Source: a virus
Direction: 5' to 3' (one strand)
Virus record (IMG/VR): IMGVR_UViG_3300007541_000112
Coordinates: 1 to 30,837 of that record
DNA length: 30,837 nt
Below the pieces are notes generated by a model. That model did not search any database. It had not been told where the DNA came from and saw only the letters and a list, made by a program, of their open reading frames with translations. Both the position numbers and the translations under genes were made by a program. Below, piece by piece: positions 22,611 through 30,837 of the stretch; positions within the stretch are counted from its first letter, which is position 1; every line of letters starts with the position of its first letter.

Positions 22611-25600
22611 TTTCAATTTTTGCAATTGGATATGCTGAACAATTTGTTGCAGAATCTGGTGGAGATCTATCTATTACAAACTCCAACTCCAATTTTGGGG
22701 CACAATCTTTAATTTCTAGAGGATTTAGGGAGGAATCATTCCCAAGAGATGATGTTGGATATATTACTCATATTGTATCACCACAAGAAATATCAAAAGA
22801 AATTACTAGCATAGAGTTTATTGCTATTGATGTTGGTATATCAACTCAAGTTGGAGCAGGAACAACTACAAGACTATATCTCTATAATGAAACTAATAAA
22901 GATTTACCACCATCTTCTGTAATTGATGGATATAGAGTTGGTGCAAAGACAAATGATATCTTATATGCACAAATTTCCCAGTCTGGCATAACATCAACAT
23001 ATTCATGTAGAATCACTATGCCAGATAGTGATTTGAGTAGAGAAAAGTCATACTTTGTTGATAGAACTGGAAATACAAATAATATCAATACTGGAACTGG
23101 TGAGATTACTCTCACAGAAACACATGAAATTTTATTGGGTGAAAAGGTAAGGGTATTTGCACAAGATGGAAACCTTCCAGATGGCATCTCCGAAAATACA
23201 ATTTACTATGCAACTGGTGTTACAGCAACTACATTAAAACTTGCAAATACTTTAAGTGATGCTTTAATCAATACTTCTACTATTGCTATTAAACCAAGCA
23301 ATAATGGTGGAGTTCTAGAAATTAAGAGTAGAGTATCTGATAAAAATGAGGGAGACGTTGGACATCCAGTTCAATATGACGATAGTTTAGGAAATTGGTA
23401 TTTAAATGTATCAAGTACAAATAATACCTTATACAATATTATCAATAATGTTGGTGTTTCTGGTTTAGGACAAGCAACACCTAGAACTTATATTGAAAGA
23501 GTAGTTGATACAAGAAATCTTGTAGATTCTATCTATAAAGTAAGGTATGTAATACCGAAAGACTCCAATGTAATTGGTAGATCACCTCTGGATGGATTTA
23601 TTATCCAATCTTCAAGTTCTACTGGATTACTAGATTCTGAACAAGATTTCTATTATAACTTAGAATCCTTTACGGATTTATTCGATAACTCAACTCAATT
23701 AAGAAATCCCGGATACATTGCGGATGCTGAGTGGTCTTCAAGTGTAGCAACAATCTATACCGAAATACCTCATGGTCTTTTCGTAAATTCTGAGGTAGAA
23801 ATACAGAATGTTACAAGTGGATTGAATACCACAACAGACCAGAAAAAAGGATTTAATGGAGTATTTACAGTAACTTCTGTCCCATCAACAAAGGAATTTA
23901 CATATGCATTAAGTAATGATCCTGGAGCATTCCAAAACGACACTACGATTAGGGATACTAATCTTCCAAGGTTCTCAAATAAATCTTTATCCAATACTTA
24001 TCAAACATATAGAGTTATTGAGCAGAAACCATATATTCAAAACTCTCAAGATGGTGTATATCAACTATTTGTAATCAATAATTCCAATTCTCCAGCAGTA
24101 TCTCCATTTACTGATAGTAAATTTACACAACCTGTCCAATATCTTTATCCTCAAACAAATAGAGATAATCCATCATCAGATCCAGATGCATCAACTTCTT
24201 TTGCTGTTGCAAATCCTATTGGAAAAGTTTCTATCAGTCATCCCGAAAAGAGTATAACAAAAGAAACTATACAAAAAATTGCAAATGACTTAAGTATTGG
24301 TTTTGGAGTGACCAGTGTTATTTCCAGTTCCGGAACAGCACATACAATTTTTACTGATGTTGAACATGGATTATCTGGAATTACATCAGTAAGTATAGTA
24401 AGTTCTGGTTCAAATTATATTGATGGAGATTATTATGCAGCAAATCTGGTGGGATTTGCTGGATCCACAACTGGAACTGGGGCAAACGCAAGAATTTCTG
24501 TGAGTGGTGGTGCTCTTTCCAGTCTTGTTATTATGGATCCTGGTAGCATTTATGGTATAGGAAATACACTTCAAGTTATTCCAGCGGCAGGAATAGGAAC
24601 GACTACTGGATTTACAGCAGCAGTTATTCAAGTAGAAAAGATAGTAGATAATATTAATGACACATTTGAAATTAGTGGATTAATTGGAACTACTTTTACT
24701 GGTTATAATAACATTTATAAAGTTGTGGGACTTACAACTATTGCAAATGAAATTACTGTTACATCTGCATCATCCGTATCTGGATTCTCTACAACTCAAT
24801 TGAGTTTTGAGCAAAATCTTGCTTCATACACTGGAAAACTCCTTTCTGTGTCTGGAGTCACATATAATAATGAAACTGGAATTGGAATTGTAACCTTTAC
24901 TGATTCTCATGGATTAAATATAGATAATGCTGTTAAATTTATCGGATTTAGTGAAAACTTCTTTAATACTACAGCACATTTAACCAAAAAACTTAGTCTT
25001 GTTTCTGGCGAATTTAATTTTGGAAAAAATGATAATGATTCCTTATCAACTTCTGGAACAATTGAAGGATATATTCGGGGATACACTTCCAGAAGTGGAA
25101 ATCTTTCCAAAGAAGATGAGAATATTTCTGGTAGAAATATTGTTCAATATGGCGGAATTCAATCTCAATTGAGCGCACAATTAACATCAGATTCTGGTGC
25201 TGCAGATGAATTAGAAATTGCTAATGCTTATGAATCTGGATTTAGAAGAGGAGATTATTTACAAGTAGATAGAGAAATCTTTAGAATTAGTGGCACTGTT
25301 CTTCCATCTACAGATACTGTAGATATTTTTAGATCTCTTTTAGGTAGTCCAAGACAAACACATGATGCAAATTCTGTTGTTAAGAAGATTAAGATAACAC
25401 CAATTGAATTTAGAAGGAACTCAATTATTCGTGCTTCTGGTCATACTTTTGAGTATCTTGGATTTGGACCCGGAAATTACTCCACTGCTTTCCCAGAAAG
25501 ACAGGACAGAGTTCTTTCATCACAGGAAGAATTATTTGCACAATCTTCTAAGGAAAATGGTGGAATTGTAATCTTCACTGCAATGAATAGTGATGGTGAT

Positions 25601-27304
25601 TTCTACACTGGCAATAAAAAAGTTAATTCTTCTACAGGTAAAGAAGAAGTATTTGATACACCAGTTCCTACTGTGACTGGCGAAGAACTTGATACTGGAG
25701 CATTTAGTGTAGGATTTGATGTTATTTCACCACTCGAAATTTCTGTTACAAGATCTCTGAGGGTTGAGGGTGGAGTTGATTCAAATCTAATATCGGAATT
25801 TGATGGTCCAGTTGTTTTCAATAACAAAATAACATCCACATCAACTAAAGGTATTGAAGCTACATCACTATTCTTACAAGGTGATGCTGATGTTTCTAGA
25901 AAAGTCACAGTTGGTCTCTCTACTCCATCTCTTGCAGGAAATTATGGTGATGTTGTAACCAGAACTGAACCTTTTGAAGGTGGCAATTTAGGTTGGGTTT
26001 ATACTACAGAGAATGAGTGGAAACATTGGGGATTAGTTAGAGGAATTGGTGATCCTCTTTATGGTGTTGGAATTTCTAGTGGAGGTGGATCTGTAGGATT
26101 CTCAACTCTAGTCGATTTTGTTGGAATTGGAGTTACTGTTACCGTAGGATTCAATACACTAACAAATACTTCAACAGTTACTGTATCTGGAGATCCCGCA
26201 AATACTATTGGAATTTCTTCTGATGGAACTTTTATTGGAGATTCTTCAGCATTAGACTTTGTTGGAGAAAAAGATGGATTTGGATTTAATATTGATGTAG
26301 ATTATGGTGGAGTTCTTGGAATTACTACTATAAGATTTGATGTTCCTCTTGATGTAATTAACTTCAAAACATCTGCTGAAAGTGGACTTGGATATGCAAA
26401 TCCTGCTTTTGCATCTACAAGTGTTGGAACAAGGGTTATCTATGAAGAAACCCTAAATGGAACATCACAAACAAACTTTGCTTGTGGAATTGGTCCTGCA
26501 ATCGACACTCTTTGGTGGTCAGTTCCTGATACTGGATCTTCATTTGATTGGTTTGGTGGAGAGACTTTACTTGGAAAATTAACTGGTACTGGCGAACTTT
26601 ATCTTTATGAAACTTCCACCTTACATTCCGATAATATTAATACTGCCATCCAAGTTGCTATTACAACAACGACAACAGCACCCATCAGTGTTGCTTCTAG
26701 TGTTCAGGTAGATAACTTAAATGTTGAGTATTTAAATGGGTTTGTTTCATCAGCAACAACAACTCCAAATACAATTGTTGTTAGAGATGGATCTGGTAAT
26801 ATGTTTGGTAACTCTACCAGACTTCTTCATAATGTAAGTGGTGGTCAACCTGGAGAATGGTATACAGACATTCCTGCAAGACAAGGATATGTTTCATTCA
26901 ATAAAGCAGGAGATCTTTCTACTGGAATTTGTACATTTACTCAAGTATCTGATATCTACAAAAATAGAACTGGCAGTACTTTAACTTGCAACTTTACTGA
27001 AGGTCCAATTACAAGAACAACAAGCACTACAGTAAATATTATTGATATCACAAATGTACCAACTACAGATGAAAGGGCACTTAATTATACTGTTGTGATG
27101 AATGCTTCTACAACTGTAGCAGATTTATCCAATATTGATTTTAGAATTAATGGAACTTCATTATCCTCTGGTGGAAATAGTATTCGATGGTTGAATAATC
27201 TTCCACCAGAAGGAACTGCTGCTGGATATTATTTCTTTGGATTTACTATTTTCCGAGTTGGGTCTGTTTGGGAAGTTATAGCAGTATTCGCAACCTACGC
27301 ATAA
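22610..27304 (+). CDS. large virion structural/fibre protein, C-terminal part (continuation in -1 frame)
   Basis: Open from 22610 (VSIFAIGYAEQFVAESGGDL) to 27304, 1,564 codons. The first ATG is at 23018, giving 1,428 residues, but the 136 codons before it are clearly coding and continue the previous gene. The chain is a series of beta-rich modules. One (about 24390-24630) repeats a SIVSSGSNYIDG...VIMDPGSIYGIGN motif also used in the gp5-like protein. Others are Ig-like Thr/Ser-rich units. Near 25920-26080 comes TPSLAGNYGDVVTR and NEWKHWGLVRGIGDP, then Gly-rich beta stretches. The end (YYFFGFTIFRVGSVWEVIAV) is a compact beta domain. Size and place next to other fibre genes suggest a surface appendage or collar/baseplate-attached fibre. 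Whether the full protein is made depends on the frame break. Confidence 0.75.
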   Translation, partial: VSIFAIGYAEQFVAESGGDLSITNSNSNFGAQSLISRGFREESFPRDDVGYITHIVSPQEISKEITSIEFIAIDVGISTQVGAGTTTRLYLYNETNKDLPPSSVIDGYRVGAKTNDILYAQISQSGITSTYSCRITMPDSDLSREKSYFVDRTGNTNNINTGTGEITLTETHEILLGEKVRVFAQDGNLPDGISENTIYYATGVTATTLKLANTLSDALINTSTIAIKPSNNGGVLEIKSRVSDKNEGDVGHPVQYDDSLGNWYLNVSSTNNTLYNIINNVGVSGLGQATPRTYIERVVDTRNLVDSIYKVRYVIPKDSNVIGRSPLDGFIIQSSSSTGLLDSEQDFYYNLESFTDLFDNSTQLRNPGYIADAEWSSSVATIYTEIPHGLFVNSEVEIQNVTSGLNTTTDQKKGFNGVFTVTSVPSTKEFTYALSNDPGAFQNDTTIRDTNLPRFSNKSLSNTYQTYRVIEQKPYIQNSQDGVYQLFVINNSNSPAVSPFTDSKFTQPVQYLYPQTNRDNPSSDPDASTSFAVANPIGKVSISHPEKSITKETIQKIANDLSIGFGVTSVISSSGTAHTIFTDVEHGLSGITSVSIVSSGSNYIDGDYYAANLVGFAGSTTGTGANARISVSGGALSSLVIMDPGSIYGIGNTLQVIPAAGIGTTTGFTAAVIQVEKIVDNINDTFEISGLIGTTFTGYNNIYKVVGLTTIANEITVTSASSVSGFSTTQLSFEQNLASYTGKLLSVSGVTYNNETGIGIVTFTDSHGLNIDNAVKFIGFSENFFNTTAHLTKKLSLVSGEFNFGKNDNDSLSTSGTIEGYIRGYTSRSGNLSKEDENISGRNIVQYGGIQSQLSAQLTSDSGAADELEIANAYESGFRRGDYLQVDREIFRISGTVLPSTDTVDIFRSLLGSPRQTHDANSVVKKIKITPIEFRRNSIIRASGHTFEYLGFGPGNYSTAFPERQDRVLSSQEELFAQSSKENGGIVIFTAMNSDGDFYTGNKKVNSSTGKEEVFDTPVPTVTGEELDTGAFSVGFDVISPLEISVTRSLRVEGGVDSNLISEFDGPVVFNNKITSTSTKGIEATSLFLQGDADVSRKVTVGLSTPSLAGNYGDVVTRTEPFEGGNLGWVYTTENEWKHWGLVRGIGDPLYGVGISSGGGSVGFSTLVDFVGIGVTVTVGFNTLTNTSTVTVSGDPANTIGISSDGTFIGDSSALDFVGEKDGFGFNIDVDYGGVLGITTIRFDVPLDVINFKTSAESGLGYANPAFASTSVGTRVIYEETLNGTSQTNFACGIGPAIDTLWWSVPDTGSSFDWFGGETLLGKLTGTGELYLYETSTLHSDNINTAIQVAITTTTTAPISVASSVQVDNLNVEYLNGFVSSATTTPNTIVVRDGSGNMFGNSTRLLHNVSGGQPGEWYTDIPARQGYVSFNKAGDLSTGICTFTQVSDIYKNRTGSTLTCNFTEGPITRTTSTTVNIIDITNVPTTDERALNYTVVMNASTTVADLSNIDFRINGTSLSSGGNSIRWLNNLPPEGTAAGYYFFGFTIFRVGSVWEVIAVFATYA

Positions 27305-27310
27305 AAACAA

Positions 27311-28366
27311 ATGGCATTACACGGATCGGCTTGTGCAAACTTAAGTCCCATTCTTTTTAAGGGAAACAATAGATCTCTTGGAGTAAATGTCATTATTCAT
27401 AGAGATGTTAGTGGAAGTATGGACCCTGTGAATGCTTTTTATGCTGATGGTTCTTTTATAGAAATTCTTCAAGATTCTTTACTTGCCGAAAAAATTGGTG
27501 ATGATGTTTCTAGGTATCCAAATTTATATGCAACATTCGATGTTTATAGTAAAAATCCATCGTCTCCCTTCAATATATCAAATCCGAATGGAACAATAGC
27601 AATAAGCCAAGCATTTATGCTTGGTCAGGCAACTGGTTCTGCTACAAGAACAGACTGGCAAAATTCTTATTGGGGAAACACAACAAGTCATGTTGTAGAC
27701 ATATGTACTGATGTGATTGGAGGAACTACCAATGGAAGATTACTTGGTGTAAATAATGATACAACAGGAGGATCTCCAAAATCAGAAGACATTCATGGAT
27801 GTCTTTGGTCAATTTGGACAAGTCCAAATGCAATTTCTACAGGAAATCCTGGAAGATTTGGAAGTATTCTTGGAAGTTCAGTAAGAAAAGGTTCAACAAC
27901 TATTGTAATTACAAATTCAGATGAACAAGAGAATTCTCCTGGTGACATGATAAATCAATTAGTTGATATTGATTCTTCAGGAACCAATGAAAGAACAATA
28001 AATGGATCAACTGGCGAGATGATTTCGAGAGGTTATCGCATTATTGGTCTTCATTCCTATGCTTCTACTGATGGGTATGTTGGGGTTCTTTTTTATGGAT
28101 TCACATCATCACAACCTTATGGATATGTAAATTTCCCAACAACATCAACATTTACAATTACAAGATCTTCAACCCCGCCGAGCAGTTGGATTAAAACAAC
28201 TAGCCCTTTAGCATCATCTTCACCACAAATTCATGACATGCTTACATTAGCATCAGAGACCCGTGGGGGATTATTTAAAATTGGACAAGTATTTGCCAAT
28301 GTTGGAACAGATAATAGAGAAGCATTTGCCAAATGCCTTGCATCATTTATTGCTGATACTGTATAA
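27311..28366 (+). CDS. von Willebrand factor A-like tail protein
   Basis: 351 residues, six bases after the large virion gene. Near the N-terminus NVIIHRDVSGSM ends a hydrophobic strand with a D-x-S-x-S metal-ion-dependent adhesion site (D32, S34, S36). A second strand, STTIVITNSDEQENS, has T201 and D204 at the place where VWA domains supply further MIDAS ligands. Between and after these are Ser/Gly/Asn-rich stretches, and a late helix (DNREAFAKCLASFIADTV) closes the domain as in VWA folds. VWA domains bind proteins or glycans through a divalent metal. In a fibre gene cluster this points to receptor binding or a joint within the fibre. A large insertion (about 60-190) makes the fold unusual. 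Late expression is expected, by read-through from upstream. Confidence 0.6.
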   Translation: MALHGSACANLSPILFKGNNRSLGVNVIIHRDVSGSMDPVNAFYADGSFIEILQDSLLAEKIGDDVSRYPNLYATFDVYSKNPSSPFNISNPNGTIAISQAFMLGQATGSATRTDWQNSYWGNTTSHVVDICTDVIGGTTNGRLLGVNNDTTGGSPKSEDIHGCLWSIWTSPNAISTGNPGRFGSILGSSVRKGSTTIVITNSDEQENSPGDMINQLVDIDSSGTNERTINGSTGEMISRGYRIIGLHSYASTDGYVGVLFYGFTSSQPYGYVNFPTTSTFTITRSSTPPSSWIKTTSPLASSSPQIHDMLTLASETRGGLFKIGQVFANVGTDNREAFAKCLASFIADTV

Positions 28367-28369
28367 ATA
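28362..28369 (+). promoter_or_regulatory. late promoter for the 72/90-repeat fibre gene
   Basis: TATAAATA, the exact T4 consensus, overlapping the stop codon of the VWA-like gene. The next ATG is 36 bases downstream behind AGAGGGGAGAG. Confidence 0.8.
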
Positions 28370-28405
28370 CAAATAGTAAAATACAAGAGGGGAGAGTGAA
28401 CCTCA

Positions 28406-30073
28406 ATGGGAATTAATAAGAATTTTGTAATTCGCAATGGTCTTGAGGTTGACACTGATTTAATTTTTGCAGATGCCGATACAAATAAGGTTGGTATTGG
28501 ATCTACAATTCCTAATTGTAAATTGAGTGTTAATGGCAATATTTGTGGAGATGATGCCAATTTTTCTGGTATTGTAACTGCTTCAACATTTTCCGGAATT
28601 GTTAGTTCCACTTCTGGATCTTTTGATGTTTTAGAGTTGGGAGATCTTATAGTAAGTGGTGGATCTAGTTTATCTGGAGTAACTACAATAACCCAATTGG
28701 AAGTATCTGGAGATACAACTCTTGGTGGAGGTTTAACTGTAACTGGGGTATCTACTTTTGCTTCTAATGTAGATGTTAATGCATCATTAGATGTTCAAAA
28801 TGATTTATCGGTAACTGGGGTATCTACTTTTGCCTCTAATGTAGATGTTAATGCATCATTGGATGTTCAAGATGATTTAATTGTTGGTGGAGGTTTAACT
28901 GTAACTGGGGTATCTACTTTTGCTTCTAATGTAGATGTTAATGCATCATTGGATGTTCAAAATGATTTATCGGTAACTGGATTATCCACCTTCTCTTCTA
29001 ATGTAGATGTTAATGCATCTGTTGACATTCAAAATGATTTATCGGTAACTGGAGTATCCACCTTTACATCTAATGTAGACATAAATGCTTCATTAGATAT
29101 TCAAGATGATCTAACGATTAATAATAACTTATCGGTAACTGGATTATCCACCTTCTCTTCTAATGTAGATGTTAATGCATCTGTTGACATTCAAAATGAT
29201 TTATCAGTAACTGGATTATCTACTTTTGCTTCTAATGTAGATGTTAATGCTTCATTAGATGTGCAGAATGATGTTATTATTGGTGGAGGTTTAACTGTAA
29301 CTGGGGTATCTACTATTGCTTCTAATGTAGATGTTAATGGTGGGATAACAGCAAGTACATTAGCAGTAGAAGATCTTACAGATAATCGCATTGTCATTGT
29401 TGGATCTGGTGGGGAATTGGAAGATGATGCTAATTTAACTTATGATGGATCTCAACTGATAGTTGGAACTGGATTGTCAGTAACTGGATTCTCCACATTT
29501 TCCAATATACAAATTACTGGTTATCTAAATGATGGTAATAGTTCAGGGGTATCTGGACAATATTTAAAAAGTACAGGAACTGGTGTTACTTGGGCAACTT
29601 TCCAATCAACTGCTGTAGAAACTACAACACAAACTGCTACCGAATCACAAACAACATTTACTGGATTAACTTATACTGTTGGATTAATTGATGTATATTT
29701 AAATGGCGTCAGATTAACACCTTCAGAATTTACTGCCACAAATGGGACATCGGTAACTTTAGATGATGGTGCATTTGAAGGAGATACTTTAGATTTTGTA
29801 ACTTATTCAACTATAACTGATTATGGAAATGTTGAAAATTATTGGGTACAAACTGATGTAGGAATTCATACTCTTTCCAATGTCGGTATTGGAACCACAA
29901 ATCCCACTTCAAAACTTACTGTCGATGGAAGTATTAATGTTACTGGTATTATAACGGCAACTGAAGGATTTATTAGTGTTGGAAATACAACTCCAATTCA
30001 AATTTCTTTAGTTGGAAATCAATTGACCTTTACTGCTGCAGGTATTGGAAGCACCACATTCACTTTATCATAA
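28406..30073 (+). CDS. tail fibre protein with regular shaft repeats
   Basis: 555 residues. The N-terminus, MGINKNFVIRNGLEVDTDLI, with NKVGIGSTIPNCKLSVNGNI after it, is the usual anchor of cyanophage fibre proteins. Residues 112-310 are tandem repeats of VTGVSTFASNVDVNASLDVQ type, 24 or 30 residues long. A knob-like part follows: TESQTTFTGLTYTVGLIDVY with LNGVRLTPSEFTATNGTSVT, a known fibre/appendage module. Near the end comes VGIGTTNPTSKLTVDGSINV and a final beta segment. A trimeric shaft with a distal domain that contacts the host is likely. The ribosome-binding region is strong and a perfect late promoter lies upstream. The VGIGTTN motif recurs in the next gene, so the two probably share an ancestor or attachment mode. 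Confidence 0.75.
   Translation: MGINKNFVIRNGLEVDTDLIFADADTNKVGIGSTIPNCKLSVNGNICGDDANFSGIVTASTFSGIVSSTSGSFDVLELGDLIVSGGSSLSGVTTITQLEVSGDTTLGGGLTVTGVSTFASNVDVNASLDVQNDLSVTGVSTFASNVDVNASLDVQDDLIVGGGLTVTGVSTFASNVDVNASLDVQNDLSVTGLSTFSSNVDVNASVDIQNDLSVTGVSTFTSNVDINASLDIQDDLTINNNLSVTGLSTFSSNVDVNASVDIQNDLSVTGLSTFASNVDVNASLDVQNDVIIGGGLTVTGVSTIASNVDVNGGITASTLAVEDLTDNRIVIVGSGGELEDDANLTYDGSQLIVGTGLSVTGFSTFSNIQITGYLNDGNSSGVSGQYLKSTGTGVTWATFQSTAVETTTQTATESQTTFTGLTYTVGLIDVYLNGVRLTPSEFTATNGTSVTLDDGAFEGDTLDFVTYSTITDYGNVENYWVQTDVGIHTLSNVGIGTTNPTSKLTVDGSINVTGIITATEGFISVGNTTPIQISLVGNQLTFTAAGIGSTTFTLS
28739..29296 (+). repeat. tandem 72/90-bp repeats in fibre shaft
   Basis: Units start at GTAACTGG at 28739, 28811, 28901, 28973, 29045, 29135, 29207 and a partial eighth at 29297. 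Lengths are 72, 90, 72, 72, 90, 72 and 90 bases. The longer units carry an extra 18 bases (six residues such as IVGGGL or TINNNL). Units 4 and 6 are almost identical. Confidence 0.9.
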
Positions 30074-30081
30074 ACTAAATA
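30074..30081 (+). promoter_or_regulatory. possible weak late promoter
   Basis: ACTAAATA, one mismatch to NATAAATA in a core position, in the 40-base gap before the ATG at 30114. Every other fibre transcription unit here starts with a late box in this place, which is the main support. Confidence 0.3.
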
Positions 30082-30113
30082 ACTAAAGCATAAAAAGTGT
30101 ATAGAGATAGAAG

Positions 30114-30837
30114 ATGACCATTAGAAATAGGGAGTTATCTCAATTTGGTTCATTCATTTATATTCAAGATGAAAGTAAGGATATTGGAATAACAACTGAA
30201 GCAACTCCTTATGTTGGTATTGGTACTACTAATGCGACACAAAAACTAGATGTTAATGGAAACATAAGAATTCGTGGAGGATTTTATGATTCTAATAATG
30301 TAGTTGGTACTGCAAATAGTGTTTTAATTTCAACTGGTGCTGGTGTTTCTTGGACAAACTCGTCGGAAATTACTGCTGGCGATTCTTCTGCGTTAGAAGG
30401 TCAATCTGGATCATATTATACAAATGCTTCCAACATAAATTCTGGTACTATTGGGGATGCTTATCTTCCAGCAACAATCACTAGCGATATTACGGGAAAC
30501 TCTGGAACAGCAACTTCTCTAGCAACAGCAAGAGATTTTAGTATTACTGGAGACTTTGTAACTGCTCCAACTATTTCTTTTGATGGAACTTCAAATGTTG
30601 CATTTGCTGCAACAATCACACCAGACTCTGTGGTTTTGGGAACTTATACATCGGGTGATTATGTAGAATCAGTATCTGGAACTACAAATCAAATTGATGT
30701 AACTGGTGGTACAGGTGAAAGTTCTACTGCCAGTTTTGGTCTATCATCCAATTTAGTTCTTCCCGGAACTCTTGAGGTAAATGGAATATCAACTTTTAAT
30801 GGTATTTCTACTTTTACAAATCAACTTTATACTGAAA
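30114..30837 (+). CDS. tail fibre protein, N-terminal part
   Basis: 241 codons from ATG 30114 to the window edge, with no stop. The N-terminus MTIRNRELSQFGSFIYIQDE is a typical cyanophage fibre anchor, followed by TPYVGIGTTNATQKLDVNGN, the same motif as in the preceding fibre. Then come low-complexity beta modules rich in Ser, Thr, Gly and Asn: a YYTNASNINSGTIGDAYLPA block and ITSDITGNSGTATSLATARD, both common in long fibres of T4-like phages. The last visible residues start a GISTFNGISTF repeat. The gene is likely long, and its receptor-binding end is outside the window. The ribosome site is weak (ATAGAAG). Confidence 0.75.
   Translation, partial: MTIRNRELSQFGSFIYIQDESKDIGITTEATPYVGIGTTNATQKLDVNGNIRIRGGFYDSNNVVGTANSVLISTGAGVSWTNSSEITAGDSSALEGQSGSYYTNASNINSGTIGDAYLPATITSDITGNSGTATSLATARDFSITGDFVTAPTISFDGTSNVAFAATITPDSVVLGTYTSGDYVESVSGTTNQIDVTGGTGESSTASFGLSSNLVLPGTLEVNGISTFNGISTFTNQLYTE

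Noticed and set aside
28739-29346. CRISPR-like array
   Set aside because: The repeats are long, imperfect, in frame and translated as fibre shaft; there are no unique spacers and no cas genes.

Overview
The window looks like part of the genome of a T4-like cyanomyovirus, a myophage of marine Prochlorococcus or Synechococcus. The evidence is AT-rich DNA, tightly packed genes, T4-type replication genes in the T4 order (33-59-32), T4-type baseplate genes (53, 48, 4, 54, 26), T4-type late promoters (NATAAATA), and two protein types otherwise known from cyanobacteria: a DUF1825 protein and a CP12-like C-terminus. No tRNA, insertion sequence, integrase or CRISPR array was seen. All calls are from reading the sequence; no database search was run.

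Layout. (1) 1-2638, plus strand: replication and transcription genes, namely the end of a PD-(D/E)XK nuclease, gp33 late-transcription coactivator, gp59 helicase loader, a DUF1825 protein and gp32 ssDNA-binding protein. Two host-sigma70-like promoters serve this block. The second starts a gp32 leader that can fold as a pseudoknot, as in T4 autoregulation. (2) 2639-5297, minus strand: baseplate/head genes gp4, gp48 and gp53 under late promoters. They converge on gp32 with no spacer, and the gp32 terminator lies inside the gp53 reading frame. (3) 5333-19905, plus strand: the tail tube initiator and hub. In order these are gp54-like, gp26 with a small gp51-like downstream frame reachable by a -1 frameshift, two tape-measure-like proteins (the second with two wall-hydrolase-type domains), a gp27-like hub protein, a small CP12-like protein, a gp5-like OB-fold hub protein, a separate beta-helical needle-like protein, a fibre-domain protein and a repeat-rich fibre protein.

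(4) 19902-21173, plus strand: an island of five small genes from a perfect sigma70 consensus promoter to a UUCG-loop terminator, set between late structural genes. One of them appears to start with ATA. (5) 21177-30837, plus strand: adhesion and fibre genes. These are a very large beta-structured virion protein whose reading frame is broken near 22608, a von Willebrand A-like protein with a MIDAS motif, a fibre with 72/90-bp repeats, and the start of another fibre gene running off the window.

How it fits together. The host polymerase would read blocks 1 and 4 before the late switch. gp33, with sigma factor gp55 (not in the window) and the clamp, would then turn on the NATAAATA promoters in front of the baseplate, hub and fibre genes. 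The lysozyme function that T4 keeps in gp5 appears to have moved into the second tape-measure-like protein. The strongest points for follow-up are the gp26/gp51 frameshift signal, the CP12-like protein inside the tail hub operon, the sigma70 island, the VWA-like tail protein and the gp32 leader.
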